Assembly (NCBI GenBank): GCA_937892115.1
Contig: CALAUI010000007.1
Location: forward strand, 1-64,000
Length of the DNA stretch: 64,000 nucleotides
From: an uncultured Clostridia bacterium
GTDB taxonomy: Bacteria; Bacillota; Clostridia; Oscillospirales; Acutalibacteraceae
Direction: 5' to 3'
Part shown: one piece after another, positions 24,383 to 34,200 of the stretch
Layout of the letters: each line of letters starts with the position of its first letter
Position numbering within the stretch: position 1 is the first letter of the stretch
Notes under the pieces: generated by a model
The model's database searches: none
Seen by the model: only the letters and a program-made list of their open reading frames with translations
What the model was told of the DNA's origin: nothing
Translations under genes and position numbers: made by a program

Positions 24383-25384
24383 ATGGCATTATTTGAAAGC
24401 TATGAGAGAAGAGTTGACAAAATCAACGCGGTTCTCGCTGAATACGGTATCTCCTCAATCGAGGAATGCAAAAAAATTACTCTTGATAAGGGTATTGACT
24501 GCGATAAAATCGTAAGAGAAACCCAGCCCATCTGCTTTGAAAACGCCGTATGGGCATACACAGTCGGCTGCGCTATCGCAGTTAAAGCCGGCTGCAAAAA
24601 GGCCGCTGACGCTGCTGCTAAAATCGGTGAAGGTCTTCAGTCCTTCTGCATCCCCGGTTCAGTTGCAGATAACAGAAAAGTAGGTCTCGGTCACGGTAAT
24701 CTCGGTAAGATGCTCCTTTCCGAAGAGACAGAGTGCTTCTGCTTCCTTGCAGGTCACGAATCCTTTGCAGCTGCCGAGGGCGCTATCAAAATCGCTCTTA
24801 ACGCAAACAAAGTAAGAACTCAGCCCCTTAAGGTTATCCTCAACGGTCTCGGCAAGGATGCCGCTATGATCATTTCCAGAATCAACGGCTTTACTTACGT
24901 TCAGACAGAGTTTGATCCCTATTCGGAAACGGTTAAAATCGTAAACGAAACTCCTTACTCAAACGGTGACAGAGCAAAGGTAAGATGCTACGGCGCTGAC
25001 AACGTAAACGAAGGCGTTGCTATCATGAAGCTTGAAAACGTCGGTGTTTCCATTACCGGTAACTCCACCAACCCCACAAGATTCCAGCATCCCGTTGCAG
25101 GCACTTACAAGAAGTGGTGCGTAGAGAACGGCGTAAAGTATTTCTCAGTTGCATCAGGCGGCGGCACGGGCCGTACACTTCATCCCGATAACATGGCAGC
25201 AGGTCCCTCCAGCTACGGTATGACCGATACCATGGGCAGAATGCATTCCGACGCTCAGTTCGCAGGTTCATCATCAGTTCCCGCTCACGTAGAAATGATG
25301 GGTCTTATCGGTATGGGCAACAACCCGATGGTTGGTGCTACCGTTGCCTGCGCAGTTGCAGTTGAAGAGGCAATGAAAGCATAA
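24383..25384 (+). CDS. GGGtGRT family protein
   Basis: 333 residues from ATG 24383 after GAGGAGG; an earlier in-frame codon at 24362 precedes the ribosome binding site and is rejected. The namesake motif is in 'VASGGGTGRTLHPDNMAAGP'. Other notable stretches are 'GLGHGNLGKMLLSEETECFC' and 'HVEMMGLIGMGNNPMVGATV'. The glycine-rich motif suggests nucleotide or anion binding. The family is conserved in anaerobes but its function is not established. It follows the NifU-like gene by 21 bases and ends at a terminator. Confidence 0.85.
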   Translation: MALFESYERRVDKINAVLAEYGISSIEECKKITLDKGIDCDKIVRETQPICFENAVWAYTVGCAIAVKAGCKKAADAAAKIGEGLQSFCIPGSVADNRKVGLGHGNLGKMLLSEETECFCFLAGHESFAAAEGAIKIALNANKVRTQPLKVILNGLGKDAAMIISRINGFTYVQTEFDPYSETVKIVNETPYSNGDRAKVRCYGADNVNEGVAIMKLENVGVSITGNSTNPTRFQHPVAGTYKKWCVENGVKYFSVASGGGTGRTLHPDNMAAGPSSYGMTDTMGRMHSDAQFAGSSSVPAHVEMMGLIGMGNNPMVGATVACAVAVEEAMKA

Positions 25385-25408
25385 GAACGCCATATAAAGT
25401 AAAATTTG

Positions 25409-25441
25409 AGCTCCGTTTCGTTTTGAAGCGGAGCTTTTTTC
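25409..25441. terminator. Convergent terminator
   Basis: An 11-bp stem (25409-25419 with 25425-25435, one G-U pair) with a T-run. It overlaps the 3' end of the XRE gene on the minus strand. Confidence 0.85.
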
Positions 25442-25664
25442 AATCCATGTTTCTTTTATCTGAAATTCCGAGGATATAGTCTGTGGAGGTCTTGTAATAT
25501 TCAGCAAGAGCAATGAGAATATCGGATGGAATATCCCTTAGCCCCTGCTCATAGCGGTAATATTGCGGCTGCTTCATGTGAAGATATTCTGCAACTTGAT
25601 TCTGCGTAAGGTCATTATCTTCACGCAATTCTCTTATTCTTCTGTAATAGCCCACGCAGTTCAC
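25440..25664 (-). CDS. Small XRE-type HTH repressor
   Basis: 74 residues with a GTG start at 25664; GTG 25655 is an alternative that leaves more room for the GGGCGG site. The helix-turn-helix is 'RIRELREDNDLTQNQVAEYL' followed by 'MKQPQYYRYEQGLRDIPSDI'. It is divergent from a zinc-ribbon membrane protein. The region between them contains two related 18-bp palindromes that bracket a perfect promoter, the probable binding sites of this protein. Confidence 0.88.
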   Translation of the reverse strand: MNCVGYYRRIRELREDNDLTQNQVAEYLHMKQPQYYRYEQGLRDIPSDILIALAEYYKTSTDYILGISDKRNMD

Positions 25665-25672
25665 CGCCCTTT

Positions 25673-25690
25673 TATAACTGAATGATTATA
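25673..25690. promoter_or_regulatory. Operator 1 of the XRE/zinc-ribbon locus
   Basis: TATAACTGAATGATTATA is an imperfect palindrome ending directly against the -35 box at 25691. It shares the pattern TATAAC-N-G-N-ATG-N-TTATA with operator 2, 56 bases downstream. Confidence 0.65.
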
Positions 25691-25719
25691 TTGACATTCT
25701 ACCATTAGTATGATATAAT
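25691..25719 (+). promoter_or_regulatory. Perfect-consensus promoter of the zinc-ribbon gene
   Basis: TTGACA (25691-25696), 17-base spacer, TATAAT (25714-25719). Both hexamers and the spacing are the textbook sigma-A optimum, so the gene would be strong unless repressed. Confidence 0.9.
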
Positions 25720-25728
25720 ATGAGCAAA

Positions 25729-25746
25729 TATAACCGTATGGTTATA
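25729..25746. promoter_or_regulatory. Operator 2 of the XRE/zinc-ribbon locus
   Basis: TATAACCGTATGGTTATA is a perfect 18-bp palindrome immediately downstream of the predicted transcription start (about 25726). Binding here would block transcription of the zinc-ribbon gene. Confidence 0.75.
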
Positions 25747-25764
25747 AAGAAAGGGTGCATTGTA

Positions 25765-26595
25765 TTGTATTGTCCAAATTGCGGTAATGATACCGGAGAT
25801 AGTAAGTTTTGTCAAAAATGCGGAACAGAGGTTGCTGAAAACAAGTCATTATCAGAATCTCAAAATTCAAACGGTAAAACCAAAGTGAAAAAAAACAAGG
25901 CAATTGGCTGCGGAATAATTGCAGCGATTATTGCCGTTATTATCGGAATAATTGTCATTGCTCCCAAAATATTTGAAACCAGAGAGAATGAAACCAGAGA
26001 GAAAAGTGTATCATATATCGAGTTGTCGGATACTGAGTTGGGCTTAAAAGGCGTACATGTTGGCTTGTCATCATCTGAAGATATTGATGTACTTAGTTTT
26101 CATTATGTTGTTACCAATGTCAGTGATAAGAATATAGAATCATTAACGTTCTATTTTTCAATTTATAATGATGAGGGTGTTGAAAAAAGTTCTGCAAGCT
26201 ATTCTACGGATATTTTACTGAAATCCGGAGAATCTTCAAGCCCTGATAAATTCGATTATTGGAAATTTTATGCATCAAAATATTACGCCGGGTATGGTAT
26301 GGAATTTGAGGATTCTATAATCAACGGTGAGTATATTGTAGATTACAAATCTGTAAAATTAACTAAAGTTGATATTAATTTTTCTGATGAAACAAGTGCA
26401 ACTCAAATTATGGATTATCCGATAGATAAAATTTATCTCAAGGGAAATAGCAATGATATTTATTACTATTTTACACGTGATGACAATAATCGTATATCCG
26501 AACAATGTTCAACAGTAATAGATCCTAAAAACGGGGTCTGGGATATCCCTCAAGAAGTAAGAGACGATGAACCATACTACGTTCCTGTTAGTTGA
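25765..26595 (+). CDS. Zinc-ribbon single-pass membrane protein
   Basis: 276 residues. The ORF is open from 25720, but that ATG lies inside the -10 box. I choose TTG 25765, about eight bases after AAAGGGTG, which gives the usual opening 'MYCPNCGNDTG'. A four-Cys ribbon (CPNCG and CQKCG) is followed by a Lys-rich linker and one membrane segment ('GIIAAIIAVIIGIIVIAPKI', about residues 53-73). An extracellular beta-rich domain of about 190 residues follows ('FHYVVTNVSDKNIESLTFYF'). The DNA is more AT-rich than the neighbouring housekeeping genes. The function is unknown; a membrane sensor is plausible. Confidence 0.7.
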   Translation: MYCPNCGNDTGDSKFCQKCGTEVAENKSLSESQNSNGKTKVKKNKAIGCGIIAAIIAVIIGIIVIAPKIFETRENETREKSVSYIELSDTELGLKGVHVGLSSSEDIDVLSFHYVVTNVSDKNIESLTFYFSIYNDEGVEKSSASYSTDILLKSGESSSPDKFDYWKFYASKYYAGYGMEFEDSIINGEYIVDYKSVKLTKVDINFSDETSATQIMDYPIDKIYLKGNSNDIYYYFTRDDNNRISEQCSTVIDPKNGVWDIPQEVRDDEPYYVPVS

Positions 26596-26648
26596 TAATT
26601 TAATGTATCATCATCTTATATGACAAGTATAATAATATCATAAATTCC

Positions 26649-26683
26649 GAGCTTCGCTCTCTTTCAGAGCGGAGCTCTTTTTT
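26649..26683 (+). terminator. Rho-independent terminator
   Basis: A 12-bp stem (26649-26660 with 26666-26677) with loop CTTTC and six T. The inner 22 bases (26652-26673) recur exactly at 43888-43909. Confidence 0.9.
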
Positions 26684-26817
26684 GCCTGTTTTGGGGCAAT
26701 TTTTTAATCTGTTCCATCATTGTCCATCGTTTCACTTTTTTCTGATGAAACAGATTTTTGTTAACTCTCTTATTATTTTCCGGACGTTATCTTGACGATA
26801 TCGTATAATATTATGTC

Positions 26818-26973
26818 ATGCAGGGGTCTTTCTGCTTGGACAGAGACAGAAGAAAAAAGGATTATGCTGACTGTCATATTGTTGTTGAAGTGGCTATGTC
26901 ACAACAAATGGTTGATAAATGGCAATTTTCAGCGACAGCTTATAGCTTTAAACAAACTTGTTTTGAGAGTTGA
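26818..26973 (+). CDS. Doubtful 51-residue ORF
   Basis: An open frame from ATG 26818 begins 'MQGSFCLDRDRRKKDYADCH' and ends 'KQTCFES'. A TATAAT (26804-26809) sits only nine bases upstream, and no ribosome binding site is visible. A second frame (26792-26980) is also open over the same bases. It contains the left inverted repeat. It may be a decayed gene rather than a real one. Confidence 0.2.
   Translation: MQGSFCLDRDRRKKDYADCHIVVEVAMSQQMVDKWQFSATAYSFKQTCFES
26891..26914 (+). repeat. Left arm of a 24-nt inverted repeat
   Basis: The first 20 bases are tggctatgtcacaacaaatg. The reverse complement of 26891-26914 occurs at 27201-27224 with 23 of 24 bases matching, the first 20 perfectly. The 286 bases between contain the double-glycine peptide gene. 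The stretch 26684-27107 holds no other convincing gene. Confidence 0.85.
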
Positions 26974-27107
26974 ACTGTGATAGAACAGATAAAATAGAAA
27001 TCATATATTTAACAGGATTTAATATCTACTAATAGATGTCAAAGAGTAGCTATTTATACGCCTGCATCGTATAAAGATACGAAACAAAGAAAGAAGGAGT
27101 ATATACC

Positions 27108-27176
27108 ATGAAAACGAAAGAAGAATTAGAACGAGTTATTGGGGGAAATACGCCAATAGATATATTCTATTGTTAG
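27108..27176 (+). CDS. Small double-glycine leader peptide (candidate pheromone or bacteriocin precursor)
   Basis: A 22-codon gene, below the size most gene finders report. The ribosome binding site AGGAG (27095-27099) is eight bases from ATG 27108. The product begins 'MKTKEELERVIGG' and ends 'NTPIDIFYC'. The leader matches the double-glycine consensus at the key positions: Glu-8, Leu-7, Val-4, Gly-2, Gly-1. C39-type peptidase-transporters cut after such GG sites. The predicted core would be nine residues with a terminal Cys, short enough to be a signalling peptide or a degenerate bacteriocin. No C39 transporter, modification enzyme or immunity gene is in the window. The gene lies between inverted repeats and ends before a hairpin terminator. 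Confidence 0.6.
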   Translation: MKTKEELERVIGGNTPIDIFYC

Positions 27177-27200
27177 CATATAATATTTCTTATTAAAAAA

Positions 27201-27224
27201 CAAACATTTGTTGTGACATAGCCA
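27201..27224 (-). repeat. Right arm of the 24-nt inverted repeat
   Basis: Reverse complement of 26891-26914 with one mismatch. It lies 24 bases after the peptide gene stop. Confidence 0.85.
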
Positions 27225-27232
27225 TTGAAGTA

Positions 27233-27276
27233 AAACCGACTTTTGTCGGATTTTTTGAGTAATCGGAAAAAATCCG
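27233..27276. terminator. Overlapping terminator hairpins
   Basis: CCGAC-TTTT-GTCGG (27236-27249) is followed by ATTTTTT. An alternative stem CGGATTTTTT (27247-27256) / AAAAAATCCG (27267-27276) reads in both directions. Together they isolate the peptide gene from the TraX gene. Confidence 0.7.
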
Positions 27277-27284
27277 AAAATCTA

Positions 27285-27313
27285 TTGACAGTTTTTTTCT
27301 TTTTTACTATTAT
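27285..27313 (+). promoter_or_regulatory. Promoter of the TraX-like gene
   Basis: TTGACA (27285-27290) and TATTAT (27308-27313), 17-base spacer. Confidence 0.7.
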
Positions 27314-27367
27314 AAATAAATAAGTAATAATATAGTGGCTTTTTGTATTTATGAAGAGGGTGTTTGA

Positions 27368-28192
27368 TTGGAAACGGTAAAGCCCGGATATGCTTCCGGT
27401 CACGGCTTTCTGAGCCGGAACGCGCTTAAATATTTTGCCGTGGCGTGTATGGTGTGTGACCACATTGCCGTGGCGTTTATCGAAGAGGAACCGCTCAGAA
27501 CGGTGCTCACCTTTATCGGCGGGCTGACAATGCCGATAATGGCATTCTTCCTTGCGGAGGGTTATGTTCACACAAGGAATGTTAAAAGATACGCCGCAAG
27601 ATTATTTATCTTTGCCGTGCTGTCAATCCTTCCGTTCTGCTATATCTTAACCGGCGGCTGGCTGCCGATTGAAATCGTGAGCGGCAGAGTAAGTCCGTCG
27701 GCAATGAGCATTCCGCTTTCGGGCGGCGAATCCCTTGTGATTTACAGAGCAAATTTCCTTTTTAACCTTTTACTCTCGCTCATCAATATTATTGCGTGGG
27801 ATAAATTAAAAATTCCTGCCCCGTTCAAGGTAATCATCACCGCCGCTATCTGCTGGCTTTCCATGGCGTGTGACTGGGGCTACTGGTGTGTGCTGATAAG
27901 CTTTGTGTTCTGGAAATTCCGGGATAAGCAGATTCTGAAATGGGTGCTGTATGCGCTTGTTTCCGTTTCCCGTATTTTTGTTTTCACATTGTTTATAAAT
28001 CCGCTGCTGTTCAATATTTCATATTCGTTCAGGCCGGTGCATCTGGATTTGTTTTTGATAATTCCGCTGATTGCTCTCTGCTATAACGGTCAAAGGGGCA
28101 GAGGCGGTAAATTCGGCAAATGGTTTTTCTATATTTTCTATCCGGCACATCTGCTGGTCATAGACATAATTCTTGTCTGCCTTTTGAGCTGA
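27368..28192 (+). CDS. TraX family integral membrane protein
   Basis: 274 residues with a TTG start after AGAGGGTG. About eight membrane segments are visible. 'NALKYFAVACMVCDHIAVAF', 'TFIGGLTMPIMAFFLAEGYV' and 'RLFIFAVLSILPFCY' are typical of the TraX/acyltransferase-like family, named after the F-plasmid protein that acetylates pilin. Many Clostridia carry chromosomal copies of unknown substrate. It precedes two giant secreted proteins by 51 bases with no terminator, so it may be cotranscribed with them and could conceivably modify a surface component. That is inference. Confidence 0.8.
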   Translation: METVKPGYASGHGFLSRNALKYFAVACMVCDHIAVAFIEEEPLRTVLTFIGGLTMPIMAFFLAEGYVHTRNVKRYAARLFIFAVLSILPFCYILTGGWLPIEIVSGRVSPSAMSIPLSGGESLVIYRANFLFNLLLSLINIIAWDKLKIPAPFKVIITAAICWLSMACDWGYWCVLISFVFWKFRDKQILKWVLYALVSVSRIFVFTLFINPLLFNISYSFRPVHLDLFLIIPLIALCYNGQRGRGGKFGKWFFYIFYPAHLLVIDIILVCLLS

Positions 28193-28243
28193 CAGGGTGA
28201 ATATATACGCAAGTTTACATAAACGTAAAGCGAGGAGAATAAA

Positions 28244-31200
28244 ATGAAAAGCAAAACAAGTCTTGCAAAAAAACTTCTGGCGATTCTGTTGAGTCTTCTT
28301 ATGGCTGTGGGTGTTGCAACACCTGCATTTGCCATGGATGATGATAATGAATTCGGATGGGGATATATTAATTCCAGGGTCTATAAAGAAACGGAAGGTT
28401 TCAGGAATCGCATCCAACAGCAACAGGAATATCTGAGTTATCTGGAAGGATCCGAATACTATATGCCCGGCCTTGCGGTTGAGTATCTGAAAAAGGAAAT
28501 GGAGCCGCCTCAGGGCCTGGCGCTTGTGCGTTCCTATTTTGCAGCCGGCATGAATGTTGTCAGGGGTATCAGCTCCATTATCTGCATGGTCAGCAGCACC
28601 ATTTCCCTTTTGAAGCTGGTGGGTGTTCTTAAGAGCGAAACCGACCCCAGGTTCACGAGCATCTCGGAGTCCGTCAAGCAGATTCAGACGGAGGTGGGGG
28701 ATATTGACCGTAAGGCGGATGCCATTCAGGATACCCTGACCAATGAGTTTGCTTACATTGATCTTATCCTTCTGCAGCAGGATTATCACCACTTCAAGGA
28801 TGAGGTATGGGCACAGTTTTATACCGATGCCGTGCAGCCCCTGAATGATTTGCGCAATGAGTATTCCGACGGTGTAAACTGGCAGCTTATCAGCTTTGCC
28901 GAGATGTGGCAGGATGGCGATGCCACCACAGGCCTGCGTTCCCTTTTCGGCAAAAATAAAGAAACCGGCGAGATTATGCAGGTTTTCTCCGGCAGGAATA
29001 TGGAAAAGTCCGGCAAAAAACTGCCCGATGCTCCCAGAGCATCTATTGACGATATTCCCGTTGAGTATTCGGTTACTCTGCCCGGGGAATACATCTGTGC
29101 CAATTTGAGCAGAAAGGTTGCCCTTAATAACGGCAACTGCATTGATGAACTGACAAAGGCGCTGGAAAAGGGCGTTTACGATGCCGCCGAGGACGGAAAG
29201 CTTGCCGCTTATTCCGGCTTTGAAAGTCTTTGGCGTTCTCTCAGCGAGGAGAAAAAGCAGGAAAAAGCCAAAGAGCTGGCTGCCAACCTGCTGGATTCCC
29301 TTGCCTTCACCTGCGCCTATATTGAGGCAAATGAAAAGGGCTTTGCCGCAAGCGTAAAGAATGCCTACCGCATTTTCACAACCTGGGCTGCCGGCGAAGA
29401 ATCCCTGACCTCTCCGTTATATGCCCGTTTCAGAATGCTTGCGCTCACCCACGGCTTTGAGGGTGAGGTAATGGACCAGATTAACGATGTATTTTACTAC
29501 ATGAACCTCATGAACTTAGGTTTTGTTGAGTTTGCCGAAACCGTGGCCTCCATGAGCCGCTCCCTGACCGAAAACGACCGCACGGATATCAGGGATATGT
29601 ATGTAAAAGCGGAGATTGGCATGGGCAATGACTACTGTAATTTTGTTACCGGCCAACCCAACTACTGCTACCAGACAGAAAGCGTTATTGAATATAAGAA
29701 CATCACCGTTGAATCGGAAATGCAGTTTGTCGCCGGTGTTGCCGACTGGGGCGATTACGATACGGATGAAAAAGGGTTATACTATTTCGGGCAATTCAAA
29801 GACGAACCCTGGATGGCTTACGAAACGGCAGTTGAGTATCCCACCGACAAAAATGTTGCAAAGCAGCGAAAGACGGCAAGCGGTCAGGACCTGCTGGGCA
29901 GAGCCGTTTCCTCCAAAGAGGCCGCCATACTGTACGCCATGTACGGCAGCAGCGGCAGCGAGGGAAGCTTTGCCGATTATCTCGCCGTAAGTAATGTTAC
30001 TGCCGATGCCGAAACCGTTAAGGACGGCATTGTTACCTCCATGGTCAGCCGCGCTATTGAACCTTACACCGAAGCGAAGATGACCTGTTACCTGCCCACA
30101 GGCGTCGGTAATTATTATTTTAACGATGGCAAGGAATTCACGGTGAAAAGGGCGATAAGCGATAGGCTTGTGAGTAACCATAATGACGACGCCTATCAGG
30201 TTCACGACCAGGCGTCCGGCGGGCTTTTGAATACCAAAACCGGCAGCGTGAATGAAAACGCCATGATTGTCGGCCGTACTTTTTACGCCGACCATAATTT
30301 GTGGCCTGCCGATATTGCAGTGGCTTTCTCAACAGGAAAAGCAAAGTATGAAAAACAGTATCTGTCCGGCAAGCAGCAGGAGGAAGAATTCGGCAAAGTA
30401 CTGGACGAGTATAATAATTATAACGTATACAAAATAACAACCACATTTTCCGATGAATTCGGCATGCTGGTCTCGGTTCCTTTAAACAGCTACACCTTCC
30501 CGGCAGATACGAAAAAAATTCCCGATAATTTCTTTAAGAACGGTGCGGACCTTGACGAGCTTACCATCTCCGGCACACCTGAGGAAATCGGCGAAAACGC
30601 CTTTGCCGGCATTGGTACGCCTGCAGACCGCTGCCGACTTAAAGCAGCCGTTGCCGCGGGCTTGCTGGTGGATGCATGGCACGGCGGATATTTCGGAAAC
30701 ACTTATGTAACAATAGAGAAAAATGACGGCTCCGGCGAAAAGGAAGACGTTGTGGCCGTTGCAGGCGCACCGACTTCAAATGTTGTATGCACCTTCACGG
30801 CACCTGAGCACGCCACCTTCGCCGGTTGGAGCTTTTACCCCAACGGCGTTGTTGCTGACCCGAATGAACTCATTCCGATTGTTCATACGGATAACGCGAC
30901 AACCCTCTATGCCGTGTGGAAATTTGACCACGAGCACGATTTTGAGGTAACGGCAGAGGGTAAATCCGCAACCTGCACCAAGGACGGCTGCACGGCGGAA
31001 AAAACCTGCAAAATCTGCGGTTATAAAGATGTCGAGGTCATTTCTGCTACAGGTCACACCCTCACTTACACCAAATCCGGCGTTAATTACACTGCCGCGT
31101 GTTCGGCCTGCGGCTATGAAACAACCCTTTACCCGAAGGAATGCGGCTATCACACCGTCTGGTCTGAAAATGAAGACGGCAGCGGCTGCTACAATGTGGG

Positions 31201-34200
31201 CATATTCAGCGACGCAATGACAGTCATCGGTGAGGACGGCATTTATGTTATTTCAAACAGCGACGACGTGATTCACTCCCAGACATTGTCAGTCCACGAC
31301 GGATTAAATGTCAGCATCTGCTTTGACGGAGTGGGAATAGCCGGCACCAACCATGTGGGCTTCAATGCGGGAAGATCCAATGTTAATCTTACACTTAAAG
31401 GCGAAAATACAATAACGACCATAGATGGCGATGCACTTGCCAGTGCCGGTAATCTTACAATTGACGGCGACGGCAGTCTTCTGATAACCTGCAATCATGA
31501 CAGCCCCTTCTATGCTCCTCCGGTTCCGTTCAACACCACCGGAGCTCACACGGTCATCAAGGGCGGTAATATCTGCGTCATGGGCGGCGACCGTTTCTCC
31601 GTTATGATCAACGATGATGTAACCGGCGGAGATCTGGTAATTGAAAAAAATGCCTGCTTCTATGCGGAAAAAGGCATTGATACGGTGCCCGTGAACGGCG
31701 CAGGCGAAAAGGTTTACCCCGTACTTATCAATAATCCGGACGAATCGCTTATCATAGTTAACTCAAAAAGGTTCCCGTTCACGGTACTCCCCGGCAGAAC
31801 GGATGCCTGCATTTATCTGACACACGGCGAACATGATATCAGACTTCTCGACGATACCGCACATAATATATATGTTGAAGACCCCGAAAGCGGCGTTACA
31901 AAGCTCGAAATGCAGTACGGCGATTTCACGGTCATCAATCCCCGGCTTGACCCCAATGCTGTCAGCTTTGCGGACGGTGTGCTGACGGTTCAAAGATCCT
32001 CACCCATTACAATCAAAAACACCGGAACGGATGAAACGCTCAACTCCATAGTGGTAGCCCCCGGTGTGAGTGCCAATATCACACTGGCAGGTGTGAGAAT
32101 TGTTTCAGGTATTGAAGGTGTTTCACCCATAAAAATCGAGACCCTTCCCAACAAGGCATCCAATGTGACGATAACCCTTGAAGAAGACACCGAAAACACA
32201 CTTGTCGGCGGACTCGACGGTTCTGCAGGCGTTGCCGGTATTTCCAAAAACGGCGCACTGGGAACGCTGACTATTGATGGTGAGGGCACGCTCTCTGTTA
32301 CAGGCGGCGGCGGCTCGGCAGCCATCGGCTCCGACAAAAACAATGAAGTCTCGGGAATTATCATAAACGGCGGCAACATCAATGCAGCGGTTGTCGGTTC
32401 CGAGGCGGCAGCCATCGGCTCCGGCAAAACGGAAGCCGGTGCAGGCATAAGCTCCGGCTTTGCCGCAAGGAACATCACCATAAACGGCGGTACCGTAACT
32501 GCAGAATCCGATAAAGGCCCGGCAGTGGGTGCAGGCGTTTGCGGGCAGAATCTGCCGGCGCAGAATATCACCGTTAACGGCGGTATGCTTATTGCAAAGA
32601 GCAACTCCGCCGAGTACACCATAGGTGATATAAGAACAACTGGAATCGTTATCAACGGCGGCGTTGTTACAGCCGAAGGCACAGCAGAAGGCAAGGGCGG
32701 TATCGGCGGTGTCGGAACCGTCATTAAAAATACCGCCTCCGTCAAAGCAACCCATGTTGAAAGTCCCGTCAACGGTGAGGGCAAGAGTGTTTCGCTTCAT
32801 GTCATGGACATTAAAATCGGCGAGCAGGTGGTTGTCAACGGAAAGTGCTACCGCTGCATCGGCCATAACGGCGAGGAAAAGATGTACCTTTACCTCACCG
32901 ACCTGAATGAAGTTCAAAAAATACTCGGCATTACACTTGAAAAGACGGAGAGGGGCAGCATTACCTACTCACCCCTGGTACCGATGCCGGGCGATACGGT
33001 TACTCTGAGTGCAGAGGCAAATGACGGTTATGCCTTTGTTGACTATGAAATTACCCCCGCTGTTGAAATCACGGACGGCACCTTCACCATGCCCGATGAA
33101 GCGGTTACCATAAAGGGTATTTTCAACAGAATCGGAAATGTCACGCTTGCCGAAAGTGAGCACGGCAGGGTTCTGCCCTCAAAATCCATTGTTACGGCAG
33201 GCGAAAAGGTCAACCTTTATGTTATGCCGGATGAGGGCTATGAGCTTGATACCCTGACTCTGACACCGGAAACGGCAGTAGAAAACGACAGCTTTATCAT
33301 GCCGGAGGAAGATGTATCAATATCCTGTACATTTAAGCCGGAGACCAATAAGGTAACCTGGAATATTGACGGCGTACCGTCTGAGGACGAGTATAGCTTC
33401 GGCAGTGAAATTACTGTACCCGAAGTTCCGGAAAAACCGGGTTACACGTTTGCGGGCTGGACTCCCGCTGTTCCCGATGTAATGCCCGATGAAGACGTGG
33501 AATTCTTTGCGGTATATGAGCCCATAACCTACACGGCAACATTTACAGCCGACGGCAAAAAAATCGCCGAAGTCGATTACACAATCAATATGAGCGAACT
33601 GGATGAGCCGTCAGTTCCGCAAAAGGATAACCTTATCGGAAAGTGGAAGGCATATTCGCTTGAAATCGGCGGCATTACCGTTGAAGCAGAGTACGTACCC
33701 ATCGTTTACAAGGCAAAATTCGTTGCCGACGGTGAACTGGTGGATGAGATTGAATACACCATTGAAACCCTTGAAATCACCGAGCCCGCCGTACCTGAAA
33801 AGGACGGCTTTACGGGCAGATGGAGCAATTATGACCTTCGCCCCGGCGGAGTCACCGTTAAAGCGGTTTATACCGAGGATACCCAGGATACCCTGCATCT
33901 GCACACCTTTGAGACAAAATACAGCCACAATGAAGCGGCGCACTGGTTTGCCTCAACCTGCGGCCATGACATAGTTTCATCACTTGACACTCACACCTTC
34001 GGCGAGGGTGTTATTGAAGGCAATGTTTCAAAGTACACCTGCACCGTGTGCGGATATGTCAAGATTGTAAACGATACCGAGGTAGGAAGTGCCAGTGAGC
34101 TTCAGCTCTCAATCAAAGCGGCAAAGGATGCCGTTGACAAAGCTGCCGCAGGCGGCACCGAAGAAGTCCTGCAGTATGCTGCAGCGACAAAGGCGGAGCT

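Noticed and set aside
26891..27224. Miniature insertion sequence
   Set aside because: The arms have no flanking target duplication that I can see and no transposase is in the window; a recombinase-type inverted repeat fits as well or better.
31990..32917. Long minus-strand open frames (264 codons each) inside giant protein A
   Set aside because: They lie opposite a clear coding frame with recognisable domains, have no ribosome binding site, and their translations are low-complexity (Ser/Pro/Ala or Val/Cys-rich), as expected for antisense shadows of repeats.
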